A stretch of 64,000 bases of DNA from Osedax fenrisi (taxonomy: Eukaryota; Annelida; Polychaeta; Sabellida; Siboglinidae). The translations under genes and the position numbers were made by a program. Location: contig CAXHSG010000197.1 of assembly GCA_964019155.1 (NCBI GenBank), positions 310,001-374,000 of the forward strand, in the 5' to 3' direction. The first letter of the stretch is position 1; each line of letters starts with the position of its first letter. This document shows positions 63,996 to 64,000 of the stretch, piece by piece. The notes beneath the pieces are model-generated. The model was given only the letters and a program-made list of their open reading frames with translations. It had not been told where the DNA came from and did no database searches.

Positions 63996-64000
63996 CTAAC

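Larger units (their letters stand above)
1..64000 (+). repeat. Decamer satellite array, consensus CTAACTCTAG, spanning the whole window
   Basis: The window is a head-to-tail array of a 10-bp monomer, always in the same orientation. Monomer starts fall at positions ending in 1 up to 23,280 and then slip by one base at each of five 9-bp units, so the register is lost only five times in about 6,400 units. Substitutions cluster at monomer positions 1 (C to G, A or T), 5 (C to T), 7 (C to T) and 10; the inner TA steps are the most stable. The consensus is 40% GC with three C to one G on this strand. The longest pure consensus run I noticed is 12 units (3,011-3,130). Order and spacing of variants are repeated over kilobases, so it is a higher-order array and not a simple microsatellite. 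The array reaches both window edges, so true length and flanks are unknown. Family, species and chromosomal site are not recognisable to me. Confidence 0.98.
62859..64000 (+). repeat. Terminal short modules marked by ctaatctag (619 and 509 bp)
   Basis: The 9-bp unit recurs at 62,859, 63,478 and 63,987. The spacings are 619 bp (61 decamers plus 9) and 509 bp (50 decamers plus 9). Each module starts ctaatctag, three consensus monomers, gtaactttag, then gtaactctat, gttactctag and ataattctag. The first module also contains ctaaatttag and ctacctctag (63,288 and 63,298). The modules are shortened versions of the 1.65-kb unit at 59.0 kb and continue past the window edge. Confidence 0.78.

Noticed and set aside
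1..64000. Protein-coding genes on either strand
   Set aside because: Stops recur every 30 bp in each frame on both strands, and ATG is always followed by TAA. No stretch could encode more than a very short peptide.
1..64000. CRISPR array
   Set aside because: There are no spacers. The repeats are contiguous 10-bp units with a few recurrent substitutions, and there are no cas genes.
1..64000. Active telomere tract
   Set aside because: The unit is not a known telomere motif, it has many fixed variants in HOR order, and it has no G-rich run. Telomerase products are far more uniform. Only a remote origin remains possible.
1..64000. CENP-B box or other CpG-containing centromere motif
   Set aside because: The box needs CG dinucleotides, and I found none. 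Centromere function is neither shown nor excluded.
1..64000. G-quadruplex or i-motif forming tract
   Set aside because: No run of three G or three C is present in consensus or variants that I read.
1..64000. Transposable element insertion or inverted array segment
   Set aside because: Every 60-base row is made of the same decamer in the same orientation. No unique sequence, target-site duplication or strand switch was seen.
1..64000. tRNA, rRNA or structured noncoding RNA genes
   Set aside because: No conserved boxes or sequence complexity is present. Short palindromes such as TTAGCTAA and AGTTAACT come from monomer junctions and are not hairpin stems with loops.

Overview
The whole window is one uninterrupted head-to-tail satellite DNA array. 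The unit is a 10-bp monomer with consensus CTAACTCTAG on the + strand (CTAGAGTTAG on the other strand). By my count there are 6,395 decamers, five 9-bp monomers and a 5-base partial unit at the right edge. I see no unique flanking sequence, transposon, RNA gene or protein-coding gene, and no inversion of the array. An array of this size and structure points to a eukaryotic chromosome (centromeric, pericentromeric, subtelomeric or other heterochromatin). The sequence alone does not identify the taxon or the chromosomal site.

The monomers are not identical. About 30 variants (for example gtaactctag, ctaactttag, gtaattctag, gcaactttag, ctatctctag, ctaactctac, gtaacactag) recur in fixed order, so the array has a higher-order repeat (HOR) structure with units of roughly 0.5 to 2.5 kb. 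Large blocks are copied at lags that are almost always multiples of 10 bp, which indicates in-register unequal exchange or conversion. Layout: (A) 1-12,060, five HOR units of about 2.2-2.45 kb, each with two copies of a marker cassette 540 bp apart; (B) 12,061-23,749, composite units of 1.1-2.2 kb, ending in a 2.21-kb tandem duplication that runs across the boundary to about 25,199 and carries the first phase shift; (C) 23,750-46,369, a central domain of nested duplications at lags 560, 1,640, 1,750, 2,400, 3,350, 4,090, 7,090 and 15,520 bp, including a HOR variant that lacks a 260-bp block; (D) 46,370-52,889, units again like those of B; (E) 52,890-64,000, units of about 1.65-2 kb that share variants with the outer left domain, ending in short modules each carrying a 9-bp monomer.

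Outer domains share variants that the centre lacks. The block 19,561-22,270 reappears at 50,180-52,889, so paralogous blocks bracket the central domain. The simplest reading (inference) is layered growth: newer amplifications in the middle, older related repeats outside.

There is no set of genes working together here. The sequence is gene-hostile: stop codons recur in all frames of both strands, every ATG I found is followed at once by TAA, and I found no CpG. All comparisons were made by eye; duplication edges are good to about one or two monomers.
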